Positions 36,480 to 49,939 of a stretch of DNA of 64,000 nucleotides are shown in pieces. The notes beneath the pieces are model-generated. The model ran no database searches. It was not told the origin of the DNA and saw only the letters and a list, made by a program, of their open reading frames with translations. The position numbers were made by a program, and so were the translations under genes. Position 1 is the stretch's first letter, and every line of letters starts with the position of its first letter. Source of the DNA: Trichopria drosophilae (taxonomy: Eukaryota > Arthropoda > Insecta > Hymenoptera > Diapriidae); the NCBI GenBank assembly GCA_030407085.1, contig CM059586.1, positions 13,658,001 to 13,722,000 on the forward strand, read 5' to 3'.

Positions 36480-38570
36480 AAAATACTGTTTTACATAGAC
36501 TCCATGATATAATGTGGATAAAGAATAATCTTTCTACAATACTACATATAAACATCAATGTAACAGTCAAATTCGTAAAAGTTTGAAATATAATTTGAGT
36601 TTTTTCATTACATTATTAATTTTTCGATAATCAACCTAGATTAAGATCCGTAGATCTGATGGAATAAGTTGGCGCATGTGAGTTAAATTTTTATATTTGT
36701 GACATTCAATGTGACAGACGCATGACAGCAAAAAGTTCTTTTTTGACAAAAACTTTTTTTTTTATTTACAAAAATTACTGTGTTAAAAAATGAGCGGCCT
36801 CACTTTTTGTACTTTCTGTGGCCCTAGAAATGTAATGGTACAAGGGTGATTAATGTGTCATAACAACAATTTTAGAAAGTCGAATTTTAAATGTTCCATG
36901 AAATTCCTCATATTTAGATCTAGTACCAACATAGTAAATAGTAAATCCTCGTAATAAATAAAATGATATAAACTTATCCCTTCAATTCAATAATTAAGTT
37001 CTTATGAGAAATGATGTGGCATCAAATTGACAGAAATGTAAAATAATTTTTTTATGTTTATAGTTACATTCAATGTCCATAAAAATCGTCGCAGATATTA
37101 TTCCGTTGAATAATATTTGACAAACGAAAGTATCGATATTAATATTCATTAGAATATGTAAAATTATACACATGATTTAATTTTAGTTGCGAATCTGGAT
37201 TCAAATCAGGAGGAGGCTATTCGAACAAAATAATCCACGTTCCAAGTTCCTCATGCTGTTTTAGTGACTGCTTGATCACATACATAAATTTATAATCGCG
37301 ATTCTGTCTAATTTCTATGTGATAAATTCTTGATAGTACATATTCATAAGTGAATACCACCGTAATTCTCATATTTTGTTGATAAAACATTCGTTCGTTT
37401 ATGATACACGTCATTTTCAAACGATGATACCCAACAGGAGGTCAGCTTATCCTAATAAATCACCTTTATGATTCGAGAAGGATCGCAAAGGAAATTTCTT
37501 GATTTTCTATGTATTATTTATTTTCTGTAATTTTGCTAAAAACATACTACAGTCAGACCTCAATTTATCTATAATCGTCACATCTCGTTGTATCAGTACA
37601 AATTAATCTTACAAAAAATCTCAATTGGGTTTGATCGAACAAGGGATTGTGAATAAAAAGGATAAAGTATTAGATATGTACAGGATAGTATTACAGTTCT
37701 GAAAAATACTATTACAGAATAGAGTGAAAAAGTAACGAATATATAAACAAGAGAAGAAACTAGTCGGGAGTGATGGACGATACAAGATCTCAAGTTTTTT
37801 CCTTCCGACGTCGTTATGCTTGATGTAGCACCGATGACACTCTCGAAAACATGCGTAGCTTTACAACAGGACACAAAATGAATTTACAGGAGGTGAGGAA
37901 TACGCGAACGTGACTCGCAATCTCGAAGAACCAATTACTTAAAAATCATCTCGAAAACTGCTGCTTGCAACTTTGTCGCACGAGAATACGAAGTAGAGGC
38001 ATGTCAAAGTAATGCTGGAAATTGTCAATTCATTACTGTATATTTATAGACATTACCAACTTTGAATCATCGATTACATTGAAATTACTTTTTCAATATT
38101 TGTACGTTTTTTGTCATTCAATAAGAATTCACTTTAGGCCTGGTGAGAACTTTCTAACATCATAAATATTATTAATTGATACACTCCTGATATCTTCACT
38201 GAACTCGAAGCTCCGACTATTTATTCATGTTCATCTCATTCGATGCGGAAAATCGTACTTTACCCTACGCGTGAAATATAATATTTTTATTCGTGTACAC
38301 AAAAAGATATTGTAAATAGGAAATTTTCCTATTTAACCAATGAACACAAGGATGGAAACGGGTTGAGCCTCAATAATTAACATATAAACTCACTAAAGAC
38401 AATATTAGCGTCGTTATTTCTGATGTAAAATGTTATGTTCTTTCAGAATCTGAATAGTTAAACGCAAGATCATAACACTACTAATAAACTGAAAACATCA
38501 GCATTAAAAATTATACTAAACATTAAAAGTCATGAATGAAAATGTGCTACGCATAATATTGTAATTATAG
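36480..38570. other. AT-rich intergenic spacer
   Basis: No credible gene, RNA gene or complete transposon was seen. Short frames (37217-37420 and 37593-37874 on the minus strand) are unrecognised. Confidence 0.45.
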
Positions 38571-38575
38571 ATGAT

Positions 38576-38753
38576 AGCGGCTTCTAAAATGGCGGGGCAG
38601 CATTAATTCAGATTTATGTTTACAGAAAAAATACATATTTAAGTAATATTCTCCTTATATCAGAATGACCGCTTTAGTCTTGGAGGTTATTATTATACGA
38701 GATAATAAAAATATAAAGTTCTTGATGATTTCCACGCCATTTTAGAAGCCGCC
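38576..38753. mobile_element. Fold-back MITE, family A (second member)
   Basis: AGCGGCTTCTAAAATGGCG (38576-38594) is mirrored by CGCCATTTTAGAAGCCGCC (38735-38753). The termini resemble those of 8505-8712 (GCGGATCTAAAATGGCG), pointing to one family about 180-210 bp long. Confidence 0.6.
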
Positions 38754-38827
38754 ATCTTGAATCACGAAATTATGCAACTACATTTTAGGGTTGTCGGTGC
38801 ATGCGATTTTTTCGTATTATATATAAA

Positions 38828-39500
38828 GGGTGTCCAAAAGATATCGAAACACGTGTTTAAGTTTTTATATAAAATATTTTTTACCCAGGTTAAGGTAATT
38901 TCCGGAGTAATTTTGGCGCTGGATCTATTCTGACCTTGGTTTTGACCTTGTCGATGATCTTCAAGGTTATTTCAAGGTCACCATCGTTTTTTTAAATGGC
39001 AAGATCCTTTTTCGACATCGGCAATCGAAAGAGCGGACAATTTTATATCAAATATGTCTTTTGAAAAAATTGCCTATGCGACCTTGGAAAGGTCAAAAAT
39101 GAAGGTTAAATGTCTCAAAAACGATCTGAAGTTCTTTTTCTAAAACGACGTGTTTTTCAGGGTAACATAATATTGCTTCAGAAAAGTCAATGAACTATAA
39201 AAGTGTCGATCACATTGACTGGATTAACTTGATGTCAATTTTCAAGATTGTTTGAAGGTCATAACGCATTTTTTTATTGGTGAACCCCTATCTTTGACTG
39301 CAAACCCTATTTTTTGACATTGTACTCTTAGATAATGGCACTTTTTTGTATTAGCATAGGGATTGTTTACATTCTCGACCTGACCTTTCAACCAAGGTCA
39401 CCATTAGATCCAGCGCCAATAGTTACTACGGAAATGACCTTAACTAGGGTAAATATTTTATAGAAAAACTTATATACGCGTTTGTACCCGTTGGTTACCC
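38828..39500. mobile_element. Palindromic fold-back element, ~670 bp
   Basis: The left arm begins GGGTGTCCAAAAG and continues through TATAAAATATTTTTTACCCA, GGTTAAGGTAATTTCCG and GGCGCTGGATCT. The right arm is its mirror (AGATCCAGCGCCAATAG, CGGAAATGACCTTAAC, TAAATATTTTATAG, CCGTTGGTTACCC). Internal TGACCTTG / CAAGGTCA motifs recur in both directions. No clear target duplication is seen, so the outer ends are approximate. Confidence 0.65.
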
Positions 39501-42407
39501 TGGTTGTCCCAGTGCGATTTGACGATGAAATCGATGTTTGAATTAATTTAAAAACGCATATAACTTTTTTGTGGTATATTTTATCAAAGTTTGATTAAAA
39601 TATTCTCAACGAGAATAAAATTGTATATCTGAAATAATCGTGCTCACATTCTTTCCAAAGCGTTTATACGTAAATTATCGATGCTTAAACTGATTAACAA
39701 AGTGTCAATGGTTTAAAAAAGATTTGTTTGTATTCTGTGTGGCAGTTTCTCTGCAAAGAATTTGATTAAAATTCTATATAAATAGATAACAATTATTTAT
39801 AATTTATTTGTTTATTATTTTTATTTATTATATCAATAATATTTTCAAATAATAATAGTACACATTAAACAAAAATGCGCTAGAAAAAATCTTGCATTAT
39901 AGTAACAAAAATACTCATATACAAAACTGGGTTACCATGAATTAGTTCACTAAAAAATAGTAAAACACCACTAATTTATTATTGACAGAATTATCGAGTT
40001 TTTGTGATTTGTATTTAGATTTTACAATATAGTTGAAACACCTAAATTTATATGAATACACTGGCCATAATATGTCTGGAATACCTGTATTTATGACAGT
40101 GCAATGTTATTTTTTATAGCAATACCTAAGTTTATAACATGTTTTGCACCTCCGTGGCCGGCACATGAAAAATACTTAAAAAATAAAAAGAATCATTCAT
40201 CATGATACAATAATGAAAGTCTTTGTCAATAAATTGAAAGTTCTTGTCAATAAATTAATATACAGTAATCCTGGTAGAAATACGGTCTAAATTTTGGCCA
40301 ATTTCTGGCAAATGAACTTGTGTACTGGGCAGTTTGTGAGTAATAAAATATGACCAGTTTTCCATACAAAATATAATAAAATCATATATTGTTTTTCGAT
40401 ACCTTTTTTTGATAAACTGTGATAGTTTTTGCTCTGTTTCTGCAGAAAATGAAAAAATATTTAACACGAACACCCTAAATAGTTTTTTCAGCAGCTTTAA
40501 TACGAATATAATCATCTTTCTCATTCTCATTATCATCATCGCTCCTATTGTTATTATTTCAGTTAACATTTTGATCACTTACTTCGCAGGAGTTTATGTG
40601 CTGAACACAGACGCATAGAGCACTTGAAATGTACATTCTTAAACTGTATTAAAATTTAATGAACACATACGAAAAATGTAATTTGCTTACCCATGAAACA
40701 ATGCAAAATTACTCTAAGACTTATGTTCGTGCACGAGATACAAGATAGTAGTTGTACAAACGTATAAGCATCAATAATAACTGGATTAAATTAACTTCAT
40801 ATCCAAATATAACCTAAATAACGGTTTGATATTTCTTTCATTGTTCAATTTTAAATTTAGGTCATTACTAATTGCAACAAATAGTAAAACTAACGTTAAC
40901 ATCTAGTGGTATTTTAGATGGAATATTTATTCCTACTTTAATAAACCAAACTAATATAATTAATGTAACCAAATGGGTACTAGATTAGTGTTTATATTTT
41001 ATTGAGAAATGAGAGTTAACTTGTGTTATAATGTTTTTTTTTCAATGTATCGATAAAAAAAATAAATTAGACTTAAAATTTTTATAATATAAATATAAAT
41101 AATATCGAACAGAGTACAAATATTTTCTCGAGGTCATTCCCATTTTTCCCTCCAATGAGGCCTTAAATCATATTTTCCCACCTGACCTCTAAAAGCTTTT
41201 TAAGAGTTGTATAAATGTGAAATCTTTTTAAAAATCGCCTTGAAGAAAGCGCCACATGCCTCGGCCCGTCCGTGTCGTCCAAGCTAAAAAAGGATTTCTC
41301 TAGAAAGTACTTTTTACAAGGGGTAAAGAAGGTGGCGACTATCGTAAAAATTTCACTTTTCAGAAAATGTTGGAAGGTGCGAAGAAAGTCAGTCGCTTCT
41401 TTCCCGCCTGGAAAACCCCCGACACTTTCCTCCTTCGCATATCTCGGAACTTCCCTCGTACTTTTTTTCGATGGGGAAAGATTTTCATTAACTAAAAGTG
41501 CAGTACTTTCGGTAGTCGCGCGTGAGTTTTCTCGAGGAAGTGTTTTAATGTGCACTGTAGGATATAGCGCTAAATTGAAAATTCGCGAAAATTTAAATTT
41601 CCGAATGGCCGATCGGCTGTTTGGAAAACGGAGTCTGCGTGTTTTACATAGAAATTGTGTTTCTTGTGTGTTGAATCAGAGTTTAATCATTTTAGTGAAC
41701 GGTGTGACATATTGTGAAGTTTATTTAACTCTCGTTCGAATTAAAACTAATTCTACAAAGTAAACAGTAAAAAGTGATAACATTAAACACGATACAAATG
41801 TTTTCAATTACTAAAAGATTTATTAAATTTCATATTTTTTTTAAATTTATTCTATTTAAAGATTTATGTAGATTTGAACATTTTAAAGAAAATACAAGTC
41901 GTTTATAGAGAACAAAAAAAAAATGCAAATTGTAGGATTAACTGTAAGATGTATAATAAATTTTACGTTGTGATTGCACAGAAGTTTGTTTACTGCTTTG
42001 AGATCAACTACGCAGGGATACTTAATTTTTATTAAGTGTAGTGTAATAAGTAAGTAATAAATGAGAAAATAATATAAAATGAAAGGTTAAAAGTTGACCA
42101 AAAAATTCACTAAGATTCAACCCGTTCTAAAATTCAATAATGTTACTAGTAAAGTAGTTCATATTTCCCTCTCCACCACAATGTAATTTATGGATTGTCC
42201 CTTACTATTAAGCATTTTTCGTAAGTTGTGGGCCAAATTTCGAATTATCGCTCGTAAGGGACTCGTTCTGTTCCTAATACCTGAATTCTGATCGCGGATG
42301 ACTGAATCGAACTGTTTAGTTGTGGTATTAAAAGGAGTTTAGCGTGAACCGACAACTAGTAAGCATCCGACATACTAATAATGCTTACGGAACAATACGC
42401 CTTATTG
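39501..42407. other. AT-rich spacer with one GC-raised block (41160-41770)
   Basis: 39501-41150 is AT-rich and has only a small tandem duplication (about 21-bp units with GTCAATAAATTGAAAGT, around 40213-40258). The 41160-41770 block is GC-richer and includes the longest open frame in the window (163 codons, 41272-41763, +). That frame starts with GTG, first meets an ATG two-thirds of the way along, and overlaps a 130-codon minus-strand frame. No domain is recognised, so it is treated as non-coding. Confidence 0.35.
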
Positions 42408-43706
42408 TCGTGACATAATTTATTTATTATTGTAGCTAAACCGTTTGGTTGGTTATAACCAAATCTGTCCAGTATTTTAAACCAAATTAGTTAGGATCTC
42501 ATAACGTGCTTTATATTCACAGTCAAATTCGTTTGCTCTGATGACAATTTATTTATTCAAACGGTTAAACCATTAGGTTGTTAAAACCAAACTTGTCTAA
42601 TATTTTAAACCACGCTAGTTTGATTCACATACCCAAACGTGCATTGTGTTTACACTCAAATCTGTTTGTTCTCATGGCATTTATTTATTTATACAGTTAA
42701 ACCGTTTGGTTGTTGTAACCAAACTTGTCTAGTATTCTCAACCGAAATAGTTTGGTTCGTTGCAACCAAACCTGTGTAGTGTTTAAAAAAAATCAGTTAG
42801 GTTCTCATAACCAAACATGTTTTATATTTACAATCGAACCCGTTGATTCTCGTGACAATTTATTTATTTGTTCAAACGGTTAAACCGTTTGATTCTTATA
42901 ATCAAACTTGTCTAGTATTTTCAACCAAACTAGTTTGGTTCTCATAACCAGTCGAGGTTTGTATTTACAGTCAAATCAGTTTGTTTTCATGACAATTTAT
43001 TTATTCTTATAGTAAAACCGTTTGGTTATTATAACCGAACTTGTCTAGTATTTTCAACCAAATTAATTGGGTTAGCTGCAACGAAACTTGTGTAGTGTTT
43101 TTGGAGAAATCATTTCGGTTCTCATAACCAAACGTGATTTATATATACAGTCAAATCAATTGGTTCTCGTGACAATTTATTTATTTATTCAAACGGTTAA
43201 ACCGTTTGATTCTTATAATCAAACATGTCTAGAATTTTCAACTAAACTAGATTGGTTCTCATAACCAGTGGAGGTTTGTATTTACAGTCAAATCCGTTTG
43301 TTTTCATGACAATTTATTTATTCTTATAGTAAAACCGTTTGGTTATTATAACCGAACTTGTCTAGTATTTTCAACCAAACTAATTTGGTTGGTTGCAACG
43401 AAACTTGTGTAGTGTTTTTGCAGAAATCAGTTATGTTTTCATAACCAAACATGATTTATATTTACAGTCAAATCAATTGGTTCCCGTGACAATTTATTTA
43501 TTTATTCAAACAGATAAACCGCTTGGTTCTTATAACCAAACTTGAACATTATTTTCAACCAAACTAATTTGGTTCTCATAACCGTGCTTTACATTTTCGT
43601 TCAGATCCGTTTGTTTTAGTGGCAATTTATTTACTCTAGCAGTTAAACCGTTTGGTTGTTATAACCAAACTTGTCTAGTATTTTAAACGAAACTAGTTTG
43701 GTTCTC
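42408..43706 (+). repeat. Tandem satellite, ~313-bp higher-order repeat of two subunits
   Basis: About nine or ten copies of a unit contain AACCGTTTGGTTNTTATAAC, CAAACTTGTCTAGTATTTTC, AACCAAACTAGTTTGGTTCT, CATAACCAAACGTG and GACAATTTATTTATTC. The start-to-start spacing of the CTTGTCTAGTATTTT motif is about 131, 130, 183, 140, 175, 135, 180 and 130. The later copies therefore alternate a ~135-bp and a ~178-bp subunit, the longer one carrying an extra ~45-bp segment with TTGTGTAGTGTTTTT. This is a higher-order period of about 310-315 bp. Each unit holds inverted AACCAAAC / GTTTGGTT motifs. Decayed AACCAAAC motifs continue to about 44070. Confidence 0.85.
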
Positions 43707-44179
43707 GATTAATTATGTTGCGAAACTAGATCTGACTGAATCGGTTTAGAAAAATAAACGTAATTCTTTCAGCGCGTAATCGATTATCCAGTGACAGATG
43801 TAACAAGTTTATTTTTCGGCAATATTAAATTGAGAAACACCTCCAGTTACGGATTCAACATTTTATTAGTGATTATTACAAGCCATCCTCATAAATTGAG
43901 TTGCACCTAGAAATCTGGTGGAACAACGCACCATGTTGCACAACCGAACGGCTCTCTACTGATAACCAAACTTGCTCGTTACTGATGACCAAGTCGGAGA
44001 GGTTCTCATCAAAAATAGTATACGAACCAAATATGTGACGAACCAAACTACGTCCAACCAAACCCATTAAATCGAAATACGAAATTTAAACCTTTGAAAT
44101 ACGTCGTTCATTACAAAGTACCAAAACCAACGTTATAACGAAGTAACTACATTTCCGTCTACTCGATGACATTTCAATG

Positions 44180-44740
44180 ATGGTAAAATGAATGTAGGAA
44201 CCGAGTGAAAATTGCGGTTTCGTTAAATAATTCAGATAAACCTTGCGTGCTTTACGACGACAAATTGAGGCCGGTAATTTCGCCCATTTTATGTCCCTGG
44301 GAGACACGTGTTAACACGCAGCGTTGCGCAATTTCCCCCGAGTTCTTCTCGTGTGACTGCAAAGAAAGATGGCCGGTACGATTGTCTTTAATAATTACCG
44401 TAATTGCACATGACTGGTTGCAGGTATAGGCCGCCTGGGGCTGCGTTCCGCATTACCTGGCGGCGGCGTTCGAGTTTCTCGTGAGCGGCCGCCGGCCGCA
44501 AAACCTCCGCAATACTTTCCACGTAATTGTTCGACGTGGGGAGGCAAATTGCTCGCATCCAGGCCATTACGGGGACACGTTTTCTACCGAGGGAACACCG
44601 AAGCTTATCCGGCAGCACATCGTGGCACCGAAACGATGGCGACAGTCCGCCTTCATTTACTGGATAAAAAAATGTCCATCTTCCGATGACTTTCAATGCC
44701 TTTGTCGAATTACAGATTGACACTTTTTTCACATAAATGA
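44180..44740. other. Strong CpG island-like block
   Basis: This is one of the most GC-rich stretches in the window (around 44430-44600, with GCGGCCGCCGGCCGC). A splice-acceptor-like GACTGGTTGCAG ends at 44425 just before it. The + frame (44481-44720, GTG start) and the minus frame (44388-44780) overlap and are unrecognised. It is a candidate promoter, non-coding exon or regulatory element in the abd-A/Abd-B interval. Confidence 0.35.
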
Positions 44741-45939
44741 GGAATTCTTTAACCTTTCGAGAAAAAAAGCGACAAAACATGTAGGTAAATGTGGTATCAC
44801 TAATTGGAGGTTAGAAATGAACCATTTTGAGGTTAGAAATTCCCACTTTTTCATGTCTTCCATCGTTACATGATAAATTAATGCATATTTGGGTCATATA
44901 ATTATATTGCAGTTTAGGCGCCATCTTGGAACCGCTTTCCTCTGGCGAATTTCTCTGATTTTAATAAGGATCTCGTAAAAATCATGTACCAACTTTAAAC
45001 ATTTTCTGAAGGTCCAAATAGTTAGTAAAAAAAAATTAAGTTACTCCTTGTCGGCTGGTACTTACAACTAATTTGACGTCAGTAACATGGAAAAATCGTT
45101 CGGTGACAGACCAATCGGACTTCTGGAAGCAGCATCCGATACCGCCGCACTGCACTATATCTCACATTCCATAAAAATTTAAAGTCGACATTAGACAGTC
45201 GATTCGAGCAATTACCGCCGGGCATCGAATGTCCTCTAAATATATGTAAAGAACCGATACGAGACTTCGGAGATCCTGTCCAAATGAATTATAGTTACAA
45301 TTTCGAAAAATATTTAACTTCGATTTTGCCGCTTGATACGCGAAATTGCAAATCGACGAGCTTTATCGAAGCCCCCCGAGATGTAATCGCTGAGGCGTCG
45401 TATTTATCGTCGTATTTCTCAATTAACCATATTCTCTTTTCACTCTCGGATGTATCTTATATCCTTTACCAGTAATCTCGATGGACCCTGAATCCAATTA
45501 GACGCTTACGGCAATTATCGTTTTGATAATTGCGACTTTTTAAATACAAGATTTGTAAGTTAGCTGATTTAATAGTTGAACGATTGTAAATTTCTACGAA
45601 TTTCAAAGTAAGTTTGTACGCATGATTTCCATCTCTGTGGCATTCAATGGGGTTAAGTCTCTTATTCGAAAATAGTATATTATCTAACAAGCGTGTAAAA
45701 GTATACTTTTATGCAGAAGATCCGAATTCATCGAGAAGTGGATAGAGAATATAAACTTGGTGCACGTCCTGTCAATTTTTTAATTACTGGCATCAGATGT
45801 ACTTTTCGACAGGCTGTGCCTAAAATTCGATTTTAAAGCGCGACATATTCATTATTCAATCCACCATTTTGAATTTTCCAACTGCGACTTCAGATTCGAA
45901 ATTAGAGATTAAAAAAGCCCTTACACGCTAGGTTACAGT

Positions 45940-46480
45940 AAAATCTAACGCATTTTAGACACTTTCACAATAGTATTTTATATCACAGTGAGCGCAAAAT
46001 GCTATTTTACAAAATTTTCACTTTTTTGGGCGCATTTTACATACACTTGCAACATAAAATATTGTTAGACGCATGTGCGAAAATGACTATTTCGATACAA
46101 GGGCGTAAAATGCGATTTTACGCACCGCTAAATAATATGTGATTAGATAGGACCGGTGCGTAAAATCGAATTCATACGCCCGTGTATCGAACGATATTTT
46201 ACGACATACTATGTAATAAAAAGTTTACACATAGTATGTCAAAAAAGTATATTTCACACACAGTTAGAAAAATGTATATTACACAACAAGTGTACGTACT
46301 TCACATACGCATTCCAGTTCCATATTCAATTTATTCACGTCTTTCCCTTGCGTGATGTGTTATAAAATGTGTAAAGTTTAAAGCCTTCATACACAGAAAA
46401 GACGTACGTATGCTACTAGTGCGTAAAGTGATACTTTTGTGCACTAGCGAACAATTCTAGACAAGAGTGTCTGAAGAATC
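45940..46480. repeat. GCGTAAAA / TTTTACGC repeat cluster 1
   Basis: Many GCGTAAAATG, GCGATTTTACGCAC, GTGCGTAAAATC and CACATACG-type motifs lie in both orientations, for example around 46100-46160. They can fold into many short stems. The motif is shared with 3149-3240, 46800-47230 and, more loosely, 26920-27285 and 53120-53240. Confidence 0.65.
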
Positions 46481-46799
46481 CGTACATGCGAATTCCACGA
46501 TTCAGATGTAGTGTATAAAATTTCACACAATTTTTTAAAAATTTTAATTTTTTGCAAAAAGTTTGAGTTTTTCTTCCATTTTCTTTGCAAACTGTTACTC
46601 ACTTTTGCATTGCTGGTCCACTTTCCGAACGGGAAATCGTGGGAAAAATGTCACGTATTTATATTTGATTACAAAATAGTACACGATTATTAAGTTTGTC
46701 GCCCGAGAGAAGGGAGGGTAACAATTACACTCGTCGGAGATCGATATTTCGCCCGTGACCAATGTATTTTTTGATCCAAAGGTTTCGTCATAGGCCGAG

Positions 46800-47235
46800 A
46801 AATCGAGTTTTACGGCCGGAGCGTTAAAATAGTTATTTTTGTATCAAGGGCGTAAAATAGAGTTTTACGCCTTGACAATAGAACCCGAGAGACGGCAAAG
46901 CCGACTCGAGGTTCATGAGGGTGAAAATTCTACGCCTGAGATTCAAACATTGTTTTTTGATGCAGTAGACGTAAAATTTTTTACGCCTCGATTTTGCGGA
47001 CGTAAAATGCCAATTTCACGCCTCCGTGGGCGGAAAATTTATTTTACGCCCCAGAAGGCGTGAAATAGGGGTTTTACGCCTGCAAATGAGGGCGTAAAAT
47101 GACTATTTTACGCCTACTGCATCAAAAATAATATTATGCAACTGTGCATAAAACGATACTTTTCTGTACGGGAAATCATGCGAAAAATGTCACTTGTTTA
47201 CATTCTATTACAAAAGTAAAATTATGCAACTAGTG
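46800..47235. repeat. GCGTAAAA / TTTTACGCC repeat cluster 2
   Basis: This contains the second copy (46828-46906) of the 3149-3240 repeat and then a dense run of GACGTAAAAT, TTTTACGCC, GGCGTAAAATG and GGCGTGAAATAGGGGTTTTA motifs up to about 47120. A pair of ACTTTTCTGTACGGGAAATC / AACTAGTGCATAAC motifs follows. The arrangement suggests repeated units about 20-30 bases long inverted against each other. Confidence 0.7.
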
Positions 47236-47239
47236 CATA

Positions 47240-49930
47240 ACATTATACTTTTCCGTAACAGTTAAAACTACATTTATAATTTTGATATTAAAAATGTAGA
47301 AAGGTAGTTATGGAGTCTTCTAGAATTTTACTCTGCATGTACTTAAGGGAGGTTACTTAAATTTTTAATTACTCTTTTTATAGATATCCTTCACGCAAAG
47401 TAATTTCATGATTTATTCATATTTACGGTCGTTTAAAATGCCCATTAAAATATTATTCATTAATGTGCAATTAAAGTTAGGCAATCTCATAGTAAACAAA
47501 AAAATTCATTCCGTTTTGATTTTTCTTACAATATATGTAATACTAATTTCATTCCTTTCCAACCCCTCATCAGTTTCGTTTCGAAATATTTTTACCATTT
47601 TTAACGTCTTTTTGTTGTCATTGCAATTTCAAAATTAAGGAACAGATGTTTCTTTGTTTACAAAATGAAAGATTTAGAATTAACAGCGGTAGTTAAAAGT
47701 AAAATATATCGACTGCAGAAATGACGAATGTCTTTGAATTTTCGTAGTGAATTAAACAATTGGGTTCGTTCCATGGATTTTGAATTTTTTGATGTAACTT
47801 CTAATCCGCTATAATTTGCGTCCCTTCTCAGGGTGTTCCACAGCAGAAGGTGTATTCTTTATTACGTATGATCTTTTCTGGAAGCCTTCAAAGCTTTAGG
47901 CGCCGACAATATTCAGGGTGATTCCTTCCTGGAAAAGAATTTAATTAAATTTTTCCATATTTATGGCATTAAGTGTTAAGAAACAATGAACATAAGAAGT
48001 AACTAACAAAACTCTTAATATCTAAGAAAACCGCGAAGTAAACAAAATCACCTACTTAATATTGTTTAATCGTTACAAAATAAATAACTATAAAAGACGT
48101 TGCAGTTAAAAAGACTAAAATGTGAATTTTAATGAAGGAATATGAGATAATAAGGTTCATAATAAAACGAAGAAGTGTTAAAACATTCAGAACCAATAAT
48201 TTGCTTTAAAAATTTATAAATCTCCTCTTGGATTTTCGGCAAAATAGTTTCTAGTATGCATATCGTGTCAAGAAAAAAATTTAATACACATATTTATTTC
48301 ACAATCGCATAAGCAATGTTTTATCTTCTTCGACCACAAACAGGTTGCGGTCGTTAACGTGAGTAATCGAATCTTACTAATAAATTCACATTTCTCGAAG
48401 TGGTTTTTAAGAAGCAAAAACGAAAATCTTACGCCTCTATTTTTGCCTTTCTCTGTCAATCCAGCAATCATATATAATTATTCAAGATTTATACGGAACG
48501 GTTAAATATGTATACGAACTGTAGGTGGTAAAATCCGGCAAACAATAATAAATAATTAGAGAAAGACACATTCCGTGGATAAATCTTGTCTCTTCGTTAT
48601 GGCTTTTATTTAATATTCTTTGCCAGCTTTACAATCGATTAAAACACATTTCTGGGATACATGGAAATTAAATATCCACACAAAAAGAATATCGTGGATG
48701 TCGGACTGAAGTATACCCTTTCTCTGTGTGCTTTGAACAGGAATCCGAAGTCGAATTTGCTCGATCGCGACATGATTGTTTTTTTAACATCAAGAAACAT
48801 GATTGTTATTATACTCATTATGAATAAGAAATCAAGTTTTGAAAATTAAAAAGTGATTCCAATATCGTTGATTATTTTTATCGTGACGAAAATGTAGTTA
48901 AATTTTCTAAACATCATTTCCAAATTTTACTCTTACGTAAAAACATCCCAATTTTTGAGTTTCGTAGGTGTTGATAATAAATAAAGACATTATACACTTC
49001 CATTACTCCAAAGTCATTGAGCCGAAGCTTTTATTTCCTGTATTTTCTATTTTATTTAAGTGTCCAATTTTAAACTGTCCAAAATAGTAAAAAACTTGAA
49101 TTGTGATTGGCCTGGAGAAATTATTTGTACGGCAAAACAAAAATGATATCAAAAACAGCTCATCAAAAACATATCGTCGATTTATTTTTGAATTATGAAA
49201 TGATTATTTTCCCTAATAGTATGCGAAAAATTCGCATTCCCGCACTGCATGCAGTGTGAAAAATATTATTTCATGCATACATACATGCGGATTTTCCTAT
49301 TAGGATAAATATAATTCGCTACGCGTGCGGGAAAACTCGTTTACCACTCTTGTACTGAAATATGCTACTATTATGTGTTAAATTACATCAAAAGTCTCGC
49401 TGCACATAAGATATAGCATAAAAAAAAGCAACCCTTCATTATTATGAGGAAAATGTAAATCACCTCTTGATATTTGTGATAGTTGCAACATTAGTTACAT
49501 TTTAATCTATATACTAACATTACAGCTATCTTTACAACGATAAATTCGATATCATATAATTCTTGAAGCATTAGTTAATCCTAAGTAATGCGACAATTAT
49601 GCGGAGAAACAATTTTTCTTGGAAATTTTACCATTTCAGATAGTAATTTTGGGACAGACTTGTAGAATTGCCATTTTTCCCAGTAAACGTTACTATATTT
49701 TATTGTAATTTCTACAGTCTGAATAGTTACAATTTCTAAAACTTGTTATAAAAAAAGGCAATTTTTCTACAAGTTTAGTGGTAAAATTTAAAAGAAAATA
49801 TTCTGTCCAAATTTGTATTAATTTAATTTTTATTCGCAATGTCAATAATGGCATTACTAAAAATATCCGTAACTGTGCAAGCAGAATTGTAAGAGATCGA
49901 CTGAATACAAGTAAATACAGTCTAAATGTG
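47240..49930. other. AT-rich intergenic spacer
   Basis: No credible gene. Around 49200-49340, GTGCGGGAAAA and GCGAAAAATTCGCATTCCCG motifs recall the GCGTAAAA-type repeats. Otherwise nothing was seen. Confidence 0.45.
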
Positions 49931-49939
49931 AATAATTTT

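Noticed and set aside
40905..40920. CATCTAGTGGTA as a CTCF-like core
   Set aside because: It lacks the GGCG part of the core; too weak.
41272..41763. Longest open frame (163 codons, +)
   Set aside because: It starts with GTG, has no ATG until late, overlaps a long minus-strand frame in the same GC-raised block, and shows no recognisable domain or repeat of residues.
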